Both the position numbers and the translations under genes were made by a program. 64,000 bases of DNA, taken from an uncultured Flavobacteriaceae bacterium (lineage in GTDB: Bacteria; Bacteroidota; Bacteroidia; Flavobacteriales; Flavobacteriaceae). This document shows, in pieces, positions 17,607 to 27,328 of this stretch; within the stretch, counting starts at the first letter, position 1, and each line of letters starts with the position of its first letter. The notes below the pieces were generated by a model. It saw only the letters and a list, made by a program, of their open reading frames with translations. It searched no databases and was not told the origin of the DNA. The DNA lies in NCBI GenBank assembly GCA_947494825.1, contig CANLWN010000002.1, positions 558,001-622,000 of the forward strand. The letters run 5' to 3'.

Positions 17607-17906
17607 CTATTTAATCAAGCCATAGGTCTCCAATTCAAATCGTATCTTCCCTTGTTGTATAAAATTTGTCCATTGTGCAGTTACCTCTGCAAAATCCTTA
17701 CTTTCCATGCAACGCAGATGAGCTTGTTGATCCTCCCATACCAGATAGGTAGAAATGTGTGTTTCGTTTTCGGCGTATAACGACTTCATTTCGATCAAAC
17801 CCGGTTGCTTTTTAAATATTTCGGCCGAGGCCTTGGACATTTCCAACACGTCCTTTTTTACGGATCGATCTTCCAGATACGTTCGGGTGATAACATAATA
17901 TGACAT
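17607..17906 (-). CDS. Antibiotic biosynthesis monooxygenase (ABM) domain protein
   Basis: 99 residues forming one ferredoxin-like ABM domain: YYVITRTYLEDRSVK, QPGLIEMKSLYAENE, then STYLVWEDQQAHLRCMESKDF and the C-terminal strand KIRFELETYGLI. Such proteins act as small cofactor-free monooxygenases or as stress-related dimers. It could be co-regulated with the downstream MFS gene. No other motif seen. Confidence 0.85.
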   Translation of the reverse strand: MSYYVITRTYLEDRSVKKDVLEMSKASAEIFKKQPGLIEMKSLYAENETHISTYLVWEDQQAHLRCMESKDFAEVTAQWTNFIQQGKIRFELETYGLIK

Positions 17907-18116
17907 AATGAATACAGTTGTTTTGGATTTATTTGAATGACCTCACCCAACAAATGGATGAACACTAAAGTAAAAATTCCTGGGTTTTTGGGGATATCGA
18001 AAATTGCTATCCTAGATGTTATTCGCTTTTTTTTGGAACGTTATGGTGATCAAGACTGCACTGTGCAAGTACTTGGACCACTATTGTAGATCGAATTGAA
18101 AGAAAACCTCTTTCCT

Positions 18117-18668
18117 TCAATTGGAGAGTATAAGGTCTTCCGAGAACTTGGTCCAGGAAGTAAATATCGGATAGGGGGAAGGTAAATCGGCGTTCGTTTC
18201 TATTCTGAAGCGTATTTGTTCTGCGTCGGACGGATTTTGTACCAGCAAACTTATGGTATCCACAGGGATGCAGTCCGCACACTTATTTGGAAGCATCTGT
18301 TCTGTTGTAATTCCTTTGAACTTAAACTTATAAATCTCCGAATCCCTATTCTTTAAAACCTCATAAGCTGTGGCCTTTATCTCCCATTCACTTATGGCAA
18401 CATTCCCTTCGGCAAATTGTGCCCATAAACTCAATTTTGAATCCTCCCGTGAAAAAAAGGAAATTACGACTCCCTTGCGGGGAGAGGCGTCAACACCTGG
18501 AGAAAACTGTCGGAAACTACGGTTATTCATCAATAGCTTGATCCTGTCCGCGTTCTCAGCGCTGGTAGGTTCAAATACCTCCGTTGCATTGTCATCCGAA
18601 TTACAAGCTACTATTGTGACACCAATGATAACATAGCAAAGCAATTTTAAACCAGTTCTCATAGCCAT
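18117..18668 (-). CDS. Lipoprotein of unknown function
   Basis: About 183 residues from ATG 18668 (ATG 18662 also possible). The start was chosen for the lipoprotein signal GLKLLCYVIIGVTIVAC; the open frame extends 16 codons upstream. The mature part contains NRSFRQFSPGVDASPRKGVV and a beta-rich domain, typical of short Bacteroidota lipoproteins whose body adopts an immunoglobulin- or lipocalin-like fold. No recognised family. Isolated transcription unit. Confidence 0.7.
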   Translation of the reverse strand: MAMRTGLKLLCYVIIGVTIVACNSDDNATEVFEPTSAENADRIKLLMNNRSFRQFSPGVDASPRKGVVISFFSREDSKLSLWAQFAEGNVAISEWEIKATAYEVLKNRDSEIYKFKFKGITTEQMLPNKCADCIPVDTISLLVQNPSDAEQIRFRIETNADLPSPYPIFTSWTKFSEDLILSN

Positions 18669-18877
18669 TGGGTGTTGTTGTTGGAAATGTTTGCCTTTAA
18701 GACGTATAAAGTACAAAGGGGTTGCGCCTGATTATCTGAAAATCATCTACCTAGGTCTTAAATGGTATTTTTCCTTTTTCCTATAAATGCCTAATAAGAT
18801 AGAAGTTGATTTTTGTTTCGATCCTTTTCCCGACTATAAAATACCGTATCATAGACTTGTGATTCCAATGTTACATT

Positions 18878-19393
18878 TCAATCGGCGCCAAACTTGCTTT
18901 GAAACCTTTTGGCACGATCTATCAAATAAAGACTGTAAATTAAACTTCCTATGATAATTAATTTAACGATTATTCCCTTGAAAATAGAAGAAGGGTCAAC
19001 CAAGAAGTTTAGTGCATAAATTCCTAAAATTAAAATCAATGGAATTAATGTCAGTAGCATGGGTCTTTGTCGGATGAATAGCCCGCATAGTAAAAAAACC
19101 AGGGCTAGTATCCCATTTAAGGCTATATCGAATAGCTGAATCTTGCCCGTAAGTGTGATAACGATTATAAAGAGGGCATTAATTCCAGCAATCGCATACA
19201 GGATTAACTGACTCCTTCGAATAGCATCCGAGGAGTCCACAATAACTCCCTTTTTGTTAATAAATCTTCCAATGTGAAGTGATTTTTCCTTTTCGGTTCC
19301 ATTGAATGGAAATTTGCAGTTTTCGCAGATTTCTTGGATTTCGGAGTACTCTTGTTTACAAGCTGGGCATGAAATATTGTCCATATGTTTCAA
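18878..19393 (-). CDS. Zinc-ribbon membrane protein
   Basis: 171 residues. An N-terminal zinc ribbon with CPAC (about residues 9-12) and CENC (about 23-26) is followed by four hydrophobic helices (about 66-84, 87-108, 111-130, 138-158). The start may be three codons in (MDNISCPAC, 19384). The ribbon presumably faces the cytoplasm. No specific family recognised. A repeat copy (TCGTTTATTTGAACTTCGG) lies 33 nt upstream. Confidence 0.8.
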   Translation of the reverse strand: MKHMDNISCPACKQEYSEIQEICENCKFPFNGTEKEKSLHIGRFINKKGVIVDSSDAIRRSQLILYAIAGINALFIIVITLTGKIQLFDIALNGILALVFLLCGLFIRQRPMLLTLIPLILILGIYALNFLVDPSSIFKGIIVKLIIIGSLIYSLYLIDRAKRFQSKFGAD

Positions 19394-19522
19394 TTATTGG
19401 TTTGGTTCGATGTTTTTGGTGATTATCGTTTATTTGAACTTCGGTCCATAAACACTATCCATCCGATGCTTCTAAAGTTATTTTGTTTTTACTTGGCAAA
19501 AGAGCTTGTTTTGTCACGAGTC

Positions 19523-21550
19523 TTACCGGTTCATTAGCTTTATGATTACGCGTTTATTCCTGGCTTCTTTTACCAATTGGTTTAATTTTTTTAACTGCCC
19601 GTATCTATTTTTTGGAATCATATCCCTAATAATTTTATAGTTAGACTGAAGGGTCACCTCATTCCCATTTACTACTTTTAGTTTAAAGAAATACGCTCCG
19701 AAATCATTTTTAAAATCAATATCATAACCATCAACATCCAACACTTCAATATCACTTGGAAAATTAAATATGATCATGGTATAATCGGTATAGCCATAAT
19801 CGAGGTAATAGTTTAAATCGGTCGTATCTTGTTCACTTTCAATCTGGTTATGTTGGATCAGTTTATCAAGGGAAATGCTTACAATACTATCATTTAAAAA
19901 GGACATAGCCCCTTTTAGAGCACCCTCCGCGTTCATTGTATAGACAAAGGGTTTGGTTTGTCTTAATTTGGTCTCGGTAATAGTATCAATCTGTATCACA
20001 TCCTCATTTCCCTCAAATTCCGTCAACGCATCATAAAAACCACTTGCTTCCTCGTCTTGTGCCAATAGTTCAAAAAAACTTTTTATTTCAGTATACAATC
20101 CGCCAGATACCGAAAATTTATATTTGACCGGGGTTTCTTTTTTCTCCAGATCAACATAACTATAAAAAGTCTGTTTTATGTAATTGCGATGGGCGCTTGT
20201 TCCGGGTAATTTGATTATGTTCACGGCAACAGAATCTACTTCGGCCAATTCAAAATTATAGTTAATAAACTTTTCGCTTTTCTTAATTTTCTTAGTTAAA
20301 TAGGGCTTCGCAATAACTGCTTTTGTATTATAGATCGAAGTTGGAATTTCGTTAATCTGATATTTGTAGTAAGCTTGGTGCGGATATAGAAGGTTCATGG
20401 TGCCATTCTCATTACTATATGCAAAAAAGACGTGATCATACTCCCCTTTTCTAATATAATAGGGATCAATATGTCCCGCTCGTTTACTTCTTGCAAACAC
20501 GGCCCAATATTCAATTTCCAAATCTTCCAATAATCGCCTATATAACCTTCGGACACTATGGGGGTTAAGACGTTTCTCCTTAAGAAAATAGCCGTTCGAT
20601 TTCAACAACTCGCTCCTTTTGGCGGGCTCCATTCGAATATTATCCAGAATATCTTTATGCAAAAGATTAAACTGGTGATATTTACTACTGTCTTTAGCCT
20701 CGCCGATTACACTTCTTTTCCATCTGCCATAGTAGGATGAATTTTGATGATCAAATGAAATGGGCTGGGTGATAGCATTAAATTCCTGATTATATACATC
20801 CTTCCATGTTCTGATTTCGGTATCGCTTTTTTCCATTGAATAATACATGTATGGTAACTCACAAGGTAAGCAGGTGTTCGAGTTCTCGGTCAGACCCTTA
20901 ATTTTTTCCATTTTAAACAAACAGTACAATAGCGTATCATTTGAAATTACCTGGGGTTCAGGAAATTTATTGTATCCCTTATATCTGACGAGAAGGTCTG
21001 GACTTGATCTTATGGAATACTCAGAATTCAAACTTGGCACATTTGCATATAGATTTACAAAATCCATCATTTCATTCTTTTTCAGGTATTCGGTATATAT
21101 GTAAGAAGTTTCGATCGTATCTCCAGGTTCAACACCGGGAATAGGGTAGTTTATAGGTCCAAATTTCCTGTCACTGGATTTGCGCCGAAAGACAAGACTT
21201 GAATCTAACTCAACTACGGTGCCATCGGCCTTTAGGGTTTTGACGCTAATCTCATTTAAATTATTGCTTATGAACTTGGTTAAATTCAAATATGCAAACT
21301 TATCGACCCCGGCATAGTTGTTAACGACTAGTTTGTTATTTATCGAAATCTGCCTTTTATACTTTGCCCAGGATCGGACATATGAAACGTCTGTATAAGA
21401 ATACAGTAGGTAGGCATCGGAGTTTTTACAATGTTTAAGAAAATTAGGGTCCGGAATACTATCATTGGCAGTTGCGCTCGTGCCTAACAAGGCAAGAAAC
21501 AATAATACCATGAATTTTTTAGCCCTTTTTCCTAAGAATAATAGGTTCAT
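19523..21550 (-). CDS. DUF3857 protein with degenerate transglutaminase-like domain
   Basis: 675 residues with a signal peptide (about 1-28; FMVLLFLALLGTSATA). The N-terminal DUF3857 domain covers about 50-210 (PINYPIPGVEPGDTIETSY). The middle aligns with a transglutaminase core, but the segment that should hold the catalytic Cys (KEKRLNPHSVRRLYRRLLEDL) lacks it, while the His/Asp-like region (YDHVFFAYSNENGTMNLLYPH) is recognisable. It therefore looks catalytically dead. A DUF3858-like beta domain ends the protein. It overlaps the upstream DUF3857/transglutaminase gene by 32 bp, so the two are co-expressed, perhaps as active and inactive partners. Confidence 0.83.
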   Translation of the reverse strand: MNLLFLGKRAKKFMVLLFLALLGTSATANDSIPDPNFLKHCKNSDAYLLYSYTDVSYVRSWAKYKRQISINNKLVVNNYAGVDKFAYLNLTKFISNNLNEISVKTLKADGTVVELDSSLVFRRKSSDRKFGPINYPIPGVEPGDTIETSYIYTEYLKKNEMMDFVNLYANVPSLNSEYSIRSSPDLLVRYKGYNKFPEPQVISNDTLLYCLFKMEKIKGLTENSNTCLPCELPYMYYSMEKSDTEIRTWKDVYNQEFNAITQPISFDHQNSSYYGRWKRSVIGEAKDSSKYHQFNLLHKDILDNIRMEPAKRSELLKSNGYFLKEKRLNPHSVRRLYRRLLEDLEIEYWAVFARSKRAGHIDPYYIRKGEYDHVFFAYSNENGTMNLLYPHQAYYKYQINEIPTSIYNTKAVIAKPYLTKKIKKSEKFINYNFELAEVDSVAVNIIKLPGTSAHRNYIKQTFYSYVDLEKKETPVKYKFSVSGGLYTEIKSFFELLAQDEEASGFYDALTEFEGNEDVIQIDTITETKLRQTKPFVYTMNAEGALKGAMSFLNDSIVSISLDKLIQHNQIESEQDTTDLNYYLDYGYTDYTMIIFNFPSDIEVLDVDGYDIDFKNDFGAYFFKLKVVNGNEVTLQSNYKIIRDMIPKNRYGQLKKLNQLVKEARNKRVIIKLMNR

Positions 21551-23348
21551 TGATTATTTTTTTAAAGGATTTTAAGACCTCGTTTGTAATGGCATGGTTG
21601 TCCTTTTCGATAGTAATGTAGTCGAACATAAATTCATAATTGCACTCTATGATAAAATCAGAGGGATTGGAGATTTTTAGGTGCAAGGAAACTCCCTTGT
21701 CCGAGAAAGTGTGTTCAATCGGAGCAAAGGTTTCAAAAATTTCATCCATCTCAATCCTCAAATTCACATTTTTGTTGAAATTACTACCCAAATGAGTGCC
21801 TTCCAATAGGGTTTCCCTGTTTTCAGTTTCTATGATACGAGGTAAAAAATCAAGAAATAGCATTCGATTATTGGTGTCATTGAATATTTTTCCATTTATT
21901 GATATTTTGCCTTCTGCACCTATTGAATTAGCATTATGGTTTACTTTAAAATCAGAAATAGATTGATTACCAAATACTGATTCGTAATATCTTTTTCCTG
22001 CAGAATTCATCTTGTCCTTGCCAATGTATCTAAATTCGCGTCTCAAAAAATTCCCTGAAATTCCGTTGTACCAAGCTTTAAACTCACCCTCCATTAGCAT
22101 TCGATCCGAATTTGCCTTTAATCCTATTTCATAATCGATTAAATTTTGCTGTGGGGTAAATCCTTTTATCTTATACCTCTCTCCTCCGTTCGGGTTGATA
22201 ATCAATATGGAACGGTTTTGTATACTTTGCACAGGTGTTTCTGGAAAATGAATTGGATCGGTGGGGTCCAATACAATTGGTTCATCTTTTATATAGGCAA
22301 GGCAAACAACATGATTGGCTGAACTCAATGAAGGAAAATCACAATCACTTATATGATCATAGGTAGCTGCTAACGCGATATGACTTTTTATTCCTTTGTA
22401 GTTTAGGGCTTCGGAAAGAAAATTGGATAAATCCTTACAATCACCCTCCTTGTTCGAAAATACTTCGTTGGCATGAGTCGGGATAAAAGCCCCCATCCCG
22501 ATTTCAATGGCAACATATTTAAAATTACTTCTTACGTAATTGTATAGAATTTCCATCACTTGCCTAGGGTCGGATACTCCTTTGGTCAGTTCATCTATTT
22601 TATTAAGGACCTCAGGGTTCAGCCCCCTTTTGGTTTCCACTTTCTGAAGATACCAATCATTCAGGTACTTCAGCCCATCGTCTTTATATGAAACCGGCAC
22701 CACAATGGTCCTCATCAAAGGAACTTTCTTGTTCCTATAAATACCGAAAAACGTTAAGGGATCAGGCTCAATCTTTTCTGGGACCACTTTAATGTTCCAC
22801 CTTGTAATACTATCAGAGCTGATTGAATCAATAGCCATATAATCAAGGGAATCCTTATAAATTGTATTATGGATAAAACGAAATGTTTTAGGTACTGTGA
22901 TTTGATATTTTAGTGTATCTATTGTATTATTCGAAAAAAAACGCAAATCTGAAAAATACATGAGCTCGCTGCATTCAACGGTATATGAAATTTTCGTTTC
23001 GTATTCAGAGGGGATAAAAATAGATTTTACCTTTTTGCTCGCTATATAATCAAGTTCAACATCCTCTTCAACAATAATCATATCCTTCATAGGCTTAAAT
23101 CGTTTACCTTTTTTTGAATAGACCTGAATGTTGGATATTTTCTCGAGCTCACTATCGTAAAAAATGGGATATATTATTGCTTGGTCACTCTTTTTCAATG
23201 TTACACTAACATGCGTCACGAAAGAAGTGTCCTTCTTTACGACAATATTCTCCAATCTATTTTCAATAGGGATGTTCTGTGCGAATCCCTGTACCGGGAT
23301 GATAAATAAAAAAAGTAGAAAAAATGATTTTATAAAAGAGCTTTCCAT
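21519..23348 (-). CDS. DUF3857 + transglutaminase-like protease-fold protein
   Basis: 609 residues with a signal peptide (FLLFLFIIPVQGFAQ). The DUF3857 domain covers about 30-210. A transglutaminase-like core covers about 255-370 with a full catalytic triad visible: Cys304 (NKEGDCKDLSNFL), His346 (SANHVVCLAY) and Asp361 (VLDPTD). The C-terminal beta domain is DUF3858-like. Exported. Such proteins may cross-link or cleave peptides at the cell surface; substrate is unknown. It is first gene of a two-gene overlapping operon with a catalytically dead paralogue. Confidence 0.88.
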   Translation of the reverse strand: MESSFIKSFFLLFLFIIPVQGFAQNIPIENRLENIVVKKDTSFVTHVSVTLKKSDQAIIYPIFYDSELEKISNIQVYSKKGKRFKPMKDMIIVEEDVELDYIASKKVKSIFIPSEYETKISYTVECSELMYFSDLRFFSNNTIDTLKYQITVPKTFRFIHNTIYKDSLDYMAIDSISSDSITRWNIKVVPEKIEPDPLTFFGIYRNKKVPLMRTIVVPVSYKDDGLKYLNDWYLQKVETKRGLNPEVLNKIDELTKGVSDPRQVMEILYNYVRSNFKYVAIEIGMGAFIPTHANEVFSNKEGDCKDLSNFLSEALNYKGIKSHIALAATYDHISDCDFPSLSSANHVVCLAYIKDEPIVLDPTDPIHFPETPVQSIQNRSILIINPNGGERYKIKGFTPQQNLIDYEIGLKANSDRMLMEGEFKAWYNGISGNFLRREFRYIGKDKMNSAGKRYYESVFGNQSISDFKVNHNANSIGAEGKISINGKIFNDTNNRMLFLDFLPRIIETENRETLLEGTHLGSNFNKNVNLRIEMDEIFETFAPIEHTFSDKGVSLHLKISNPSDFIIECNYEFMFDYITIEKDNHAITNEVLKSFKKIINEPIILRKKG

Positions 23349-23923
23349 GAACTTAATCGATCAAATGTTACTTATTTGTAGCTAAATTGAACTAATGAAT
23401 CACAACTGGTTGTTTTAGTTAGCTCTTTTTTTATCGCTGCAGCATAGAAGAATGGTCTTGTTTATATTGGATTGCATCAAAACTCATGGTACATGAAAAA
23501 AGACACTCAACTATTAGGTTATTTCGTTATGGAATTCTTTGACTTGACTTTTCCCCCGGAAATACTCTAAGTTTTATATAAAAGTATAATTTTTCAGGAG
23601 TTTTCTCAATCTAAATCCATGTGATGCCTTTTTAATCGTTTTTTTGAACTCATCCAATAAACAATTTTATAAAATAGCTTCAAACTTCACCTCAATCAAC
23701 CTACGCAAATTCCTAGGTGATTTTTGTCATAAAAAATGTGTAAATAGCGTTCTGGGAGATGAAGGTGCTTAGCCAGACTCCTTAAACACATCAAGAAAAC
23801 TATTGGCCATCCCTGAGCCTTCCCTTTATCCGAGGAATTGACCGTAAAAAGAAAGAAATTTCCTGGTTCTTGGGAATGCCCTATATTTATATGCTGAATA
23901 TACCAAACCTGTAACCGGCAAGC
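23349..23923. other. Intergenic region between divergent genes
   Basis: 575 bp between the divergently transcribed transglutaminase-like and DUF805-fusion genes. It is AT-rich and contains a variant of the TCGTTTATTTGAA repeat (TCGTTTTTTTGAACTC from 23636). No coding capacity, RNA gene or convincing promoter pair was seen. Confidence 0.5.
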
Positions 23924-26900
23924 ATGTTTAGATCCCCCTTTTCCTTTGAAGGCCGTATTCGTAGATTGGAGTACGGTTTAAGCTACGTTCTTTATTGGTC
24001 TTGGATTGTCCTAATCGCTCTATTGCTCGAGTATTCCAATTTTGACGATACCTGGGCTTTGATTCCACATCTGGCTGCCATTTATTTCGTGCTGGCACAA
24101 GGGGCAAAACGGTGTCACGACATGGACAAAAGTGGCTTCTATCAGTTGATTCCCTTTTACATTTTTATAATGTTCTTTCAAGAGGGGCAGCCTCATGAAA
24201 ACAAACATGGCACGGACCCTAAAGAAACCACCCTTGCCACCTCTGATACTCCAAAAGTCCCTGGTGAATTTTCATTTCAAAAATTGTTGGCACAAGGGCT
24301 ACCCGCCATCCTATTGAACATATTGCTTGTAGCTATCGGCATTGAGTATTTAGGCTCCAATGTTATAGGGATACTATTTTGGCTCGCGTTCACCACCTTT
24401 GTTTGTAATTTTTTAATGCTCCTGACAAACGGTTTCGGGAACACCGTGGAAAAACACACGAAAACGATTTTGCTATTTAATCTACTCTTTGCATTCATTC
24501 TCTACATGGGCGTTCGTTTTTACTCGGTTTACTTTGGCGAGGCCGATTTCACTTTCAGCGACTTGTCGACCGAATTTATATTGGTGATAATGTTTTATGT
24601 AGTCACAATATTTTCTTTCATTTTTTATTATCTCCTTTATAGAAATCGCAATCCCCGAAACGTAGGGATAAAATACCCTACCGCCCTATCAATTTTGTTG
24701 TTTGTTTCTGTGTTTATTTTAGGGTTTGCCAATGAAACAAGTTCCATCAATAAAGAAACAATTCCCTGGGGCCTTCGCCCTTTGGTCTGGGACGACTTTG
24801 AAATGGTAGACCACATGGAGGAGGATTACGTGGCACTGATCTACTCCAACATTGCCTGCCCAAATCTGATTACCGACAATGATTCCAGGGTATACGCCTT
24901 TATGAACCCCAATTATTCAGAGCGGCTGCGCGATGAATACGATGGTTATAATGTGCTCATCCATGAGCAATACCATTTTAACATTACGGAATATTGTGCC
25001 CGATTGTTGCGAAAAGACCTTGTGGAAAGCGGTTTGGGGGGTCTTTCCTTGGCTACTATGAAATCCTTGCAAGGCAAATACGCAAAAAAACTCGATAGCC
25101 TACAGGATGTGTATGACAGTATTACCGATCACAACAGCAACACCAAACAGCAGCGGTATTGGGAGCTAAAAATAGACGATTGGCTACGCCAAACCGCCTA
25201 TTATAAAAATGAGGATATCTATAGTTATTACGATTTCACCAAAAACAGAACACAATTCTACAGACATATCTACTTTACCGCAGACGCTAATGTGCTAACC
25301 TCCTATCCCATTGGCGAAAAGGACATCGAGTACGGGGAAACCTATGAGATTTCCTATGTGGGGGACTGGGGGAAGGAAATCAAGTTTTACAAAAATGGGG
25401 AGCTTACCAATGGCGGCTATTTTAAGACCGCCATTGCAAAAATCCGTAAAAAACAAAAAGGACCCTCTGAAATCCATTATTATAATCCCGACCGAACCTA
25501 CAACACCAAAATATCCGCCTATATCCGTAAACGCACTACGGACGAAAATAAAAACAGCGTGGAACGCTACTACACGGAGGATGGGCAGAGAACCCTGAAG
25601 AACGCTGTGTTCGAAACACGATGGCGGTACAACCCAGCGGAAGAATCCTACTATGGCTCCTACTTTGATAAAAACGGAAGAAAAATTGCCAAGGAAGAGG
25701 GTATCTTCCATGTAAAACGTACACTCGACAAAAAGGGAAGAACCGTGCGCTTTGAAAACTTTGACAGGCATCACCGCTTAAAAAATGATGATGGGCATAT
25801 TGCCCGATATGAATATGCCTATGACGAAAACAACCTTAGATCCTCTTACCGTTTGTATAACGAAAATGGGGACTTTGCCTTTCATCTGAACGATTATCAC
25901 CTATCCTATGCACATGATGAAAGGGGCAATGTGATCAAGGTCACCTCCTTGGATGAAAAAGGGGAAAACACCTATGACCATAACGGGGCTTCCATTTATG
26001 AATACACCTATGATCTATACGACAGGGAGACCAGTGTTAAAAGGTTCAACGCTGAACATGGGCCCATCATAGCCAATGATGATTACTTTTATAAAGCAAA
26101 AGACTATGATTCCGTAGGCAGGGTGGCATTTGAAGCGTACTACTATCCGGGATATGTCCTGAGGTTTACCGACAACAAATACGGGGCACTGAAGTATAGC
26201 TACCCTAGTGATAGCATCATCTTGGAATACAATGCGGATGCCTATAATACTGTCTTTGAAAGTGACGAGGACATTGCCATCACCAGAAAAACCTTGAACA
26301 CAAAAAAAGAAGTGGTAAAGGAAACGTATCTGGATGCGGATGAAAACTTTGCAAAAATCCAGGATGGGGCTGTAACTTATACCTATACTTACGATAGCGG
26401 AGGCAACAAAATTGAAACGGTAGCCTATGATTCCATTGGAAATCCCAAAGAATTCGAGGAAGATGTAGCGATTATTCGCTGGGAGTACGACGATCGGGGA
26501 AACAAATTAAAAACTACCTATTTTAATGCAAACGACGAACTGGCAAATGCCACGGACAGTGTAACCTACAATGTCTACAAATACAACGCAAAAAATCAAC
26601 TTATTGAGCGCTCCAATTACAATATCAAAATGGACCCTGCGCAACTAGATGGTACCTTTAAGACCCATTTTTATATCAACAAAGCGGGATTGGATTCCGT
26701 TGCATTTGAGTACAACAAGGAGGGCAGGTTAAAAAAGGGGGTAGCTATTACAAAGTACTTTTACAACCTGTATGGCAATCAGACCAGAGTGGAATACTAT
26801 GATTCCAACCATCAAAGAACCAGTAATGGGGATGGGGTCAGTGCCATTAATTATAGGTATAACAAAAGACAGAAAATTACGGGTTACGAATACTTTGATG

Positions 26901-27322
26901 AAAGAAACAGGCGTACCAATAACCAATATGGGGTGGCCATAGAACGATCCGTACTGGATGAACTGGGACATACCCTTACCTATGCATATTTTGATCGTCA
27001 TGGGCGGAGGACCATAGGTGAAAACGGATATCACAAAGTCGCTTACGAGTGGGACGATATGGGACAGACCACTAAGGCCACGACCTATGGAGATGACAAC
27101 AAGTTGATCGAAGATGAACTCGGCATTGCCATCTATAAATATACCTTGGCGCCTTCGGGATTGATTCAGGTCATAGAACGTTATAATAAAGACGGGGTTT
27201 TGGCCGAAAATACGGATCATGTGGCCACATCCCATTATGAGCCCAAACTCAATGGCTTATACTATTTGGAAAAAGAATTGAATATCCTTGGGGAGGTGGT
27301 CAATGATAGTATTTCCGAGTAA
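23924..27322 (+). CDS. DUF805 / HExxH zinc-protease-like / YD-repeat fusion protein
   Basis: 1132 residues. Residues about 1-75 are a DUF805 membrane domain (SFEGRIRRLEYGLS; GAKRCHDMDKSGFYQLIP). A low-complexity linker, then several more membrane helices, run to about residue 275. Residues about 285-365 form a DUF922-like region with a zinc-protease motif, HEQYHFNITE (HExxH plus Glu further on). From about 440 to the end is a repeat tract of YD-like units (YEYAYDENN, YTYDSGGNKIETVAYDSIGN, EYDDRGNKLKTTYFNAN) of about 40-50 residues. The repeats would lie outside the cytoplasm if the membrane segments place them there. Function unknown; the combination is unusual. Confidence 0.8.
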   Translation: MFRSPFSFEGRIRRLEYGLSYVLYWSWIVLIALLLEYSNFDDTWALIPHLAAIYFVLAQGAKRCHDMDKSGFYQLIPFYIFIMFFQEGQPHENKHGTDPKETTLATSDTPKVPGEFSFQKLLAQGLPAILLNILLVAIGIEYLGSNVIGILFWLAFTTFVCNFLMLLTNGFGNTVEKHTKTILLFNLLFAFILYMGVRFYSVYFGEADFTFSDLSTEFILVIMFYVVTIFSFIFYYLLYRNRNPRNVGIKYPTALSILLFVSVFILGFANETSSINKETIPWGLRPLVWDDFEMVDHMEEDYVALIYSNIACPNLITDNDSRVYAFMNPNYSERLRDEYDGYNVLIHEQYHFNITEYCARLLRKDLVESGLGGLSLATMKSLQGKYAKKLDSLQDVYDSITDHNSNTKQQRYWELKIDDWLRQTAYYKNEDIYSYYDFTKNRTQFYRHIYFTADANVLTSYPIGEKDIEYGETYEISYVGDWGKEIKFYKNGELTNGGYFKTAIAKIRKKQKGPSEIHYYNPDRTYNTKISAYIRKRTTDENKNSVERYYTEDGQRTLKNAVFETRWRYNPAEESYYGSYFDKNGRKIAKEEGIFHVKRTLDKKGRTVRFENFDRHHRLKNDDGHIARYEYAYDENNLRSSYRLYNENGDFAFHLNDYHLSYAHDERGNVIKVTSLDEKGENTYDHNGASIYEYTYDLYDRETSVKRFNAEHGPIIANDDYFYKAKDYDSVGRVAFEAYYYPGYVLRFTDNKYGALKYSYPSDSIILEYNADAYNTVFESDEDIAITRKTLNTKKEVVKETYLDADENFAKIQDGAVTYTYTYDSGGNKIETVAYDSIGNPKEFEEDVAIIRWEYDDRGNKLKTTYFNANDELANATDSVTYNVYKYNAKNQLIERSNYNIKMDPAQLDGTFKTHFYINKAGLDSVAFEYNKEGRLKKGVAITKYFYNLYGNQTRVEYYDSNHQRTSNGDGVSAINYRYNKRQKITGYEYFDERNRRTNNQYGVAIERSVLDELGHTLTYAYFDRHGRRTIGENGYHKVAYEWDDMGQTTKATTYGDDNKLIEDELGIAIYKYTLAPSGLIQVIERYNKDGVLAENTDHVATSHYEPKLNGLYYLEKELNILGEVVNDSISE

Positions 27323-27328
27323 ACGACC

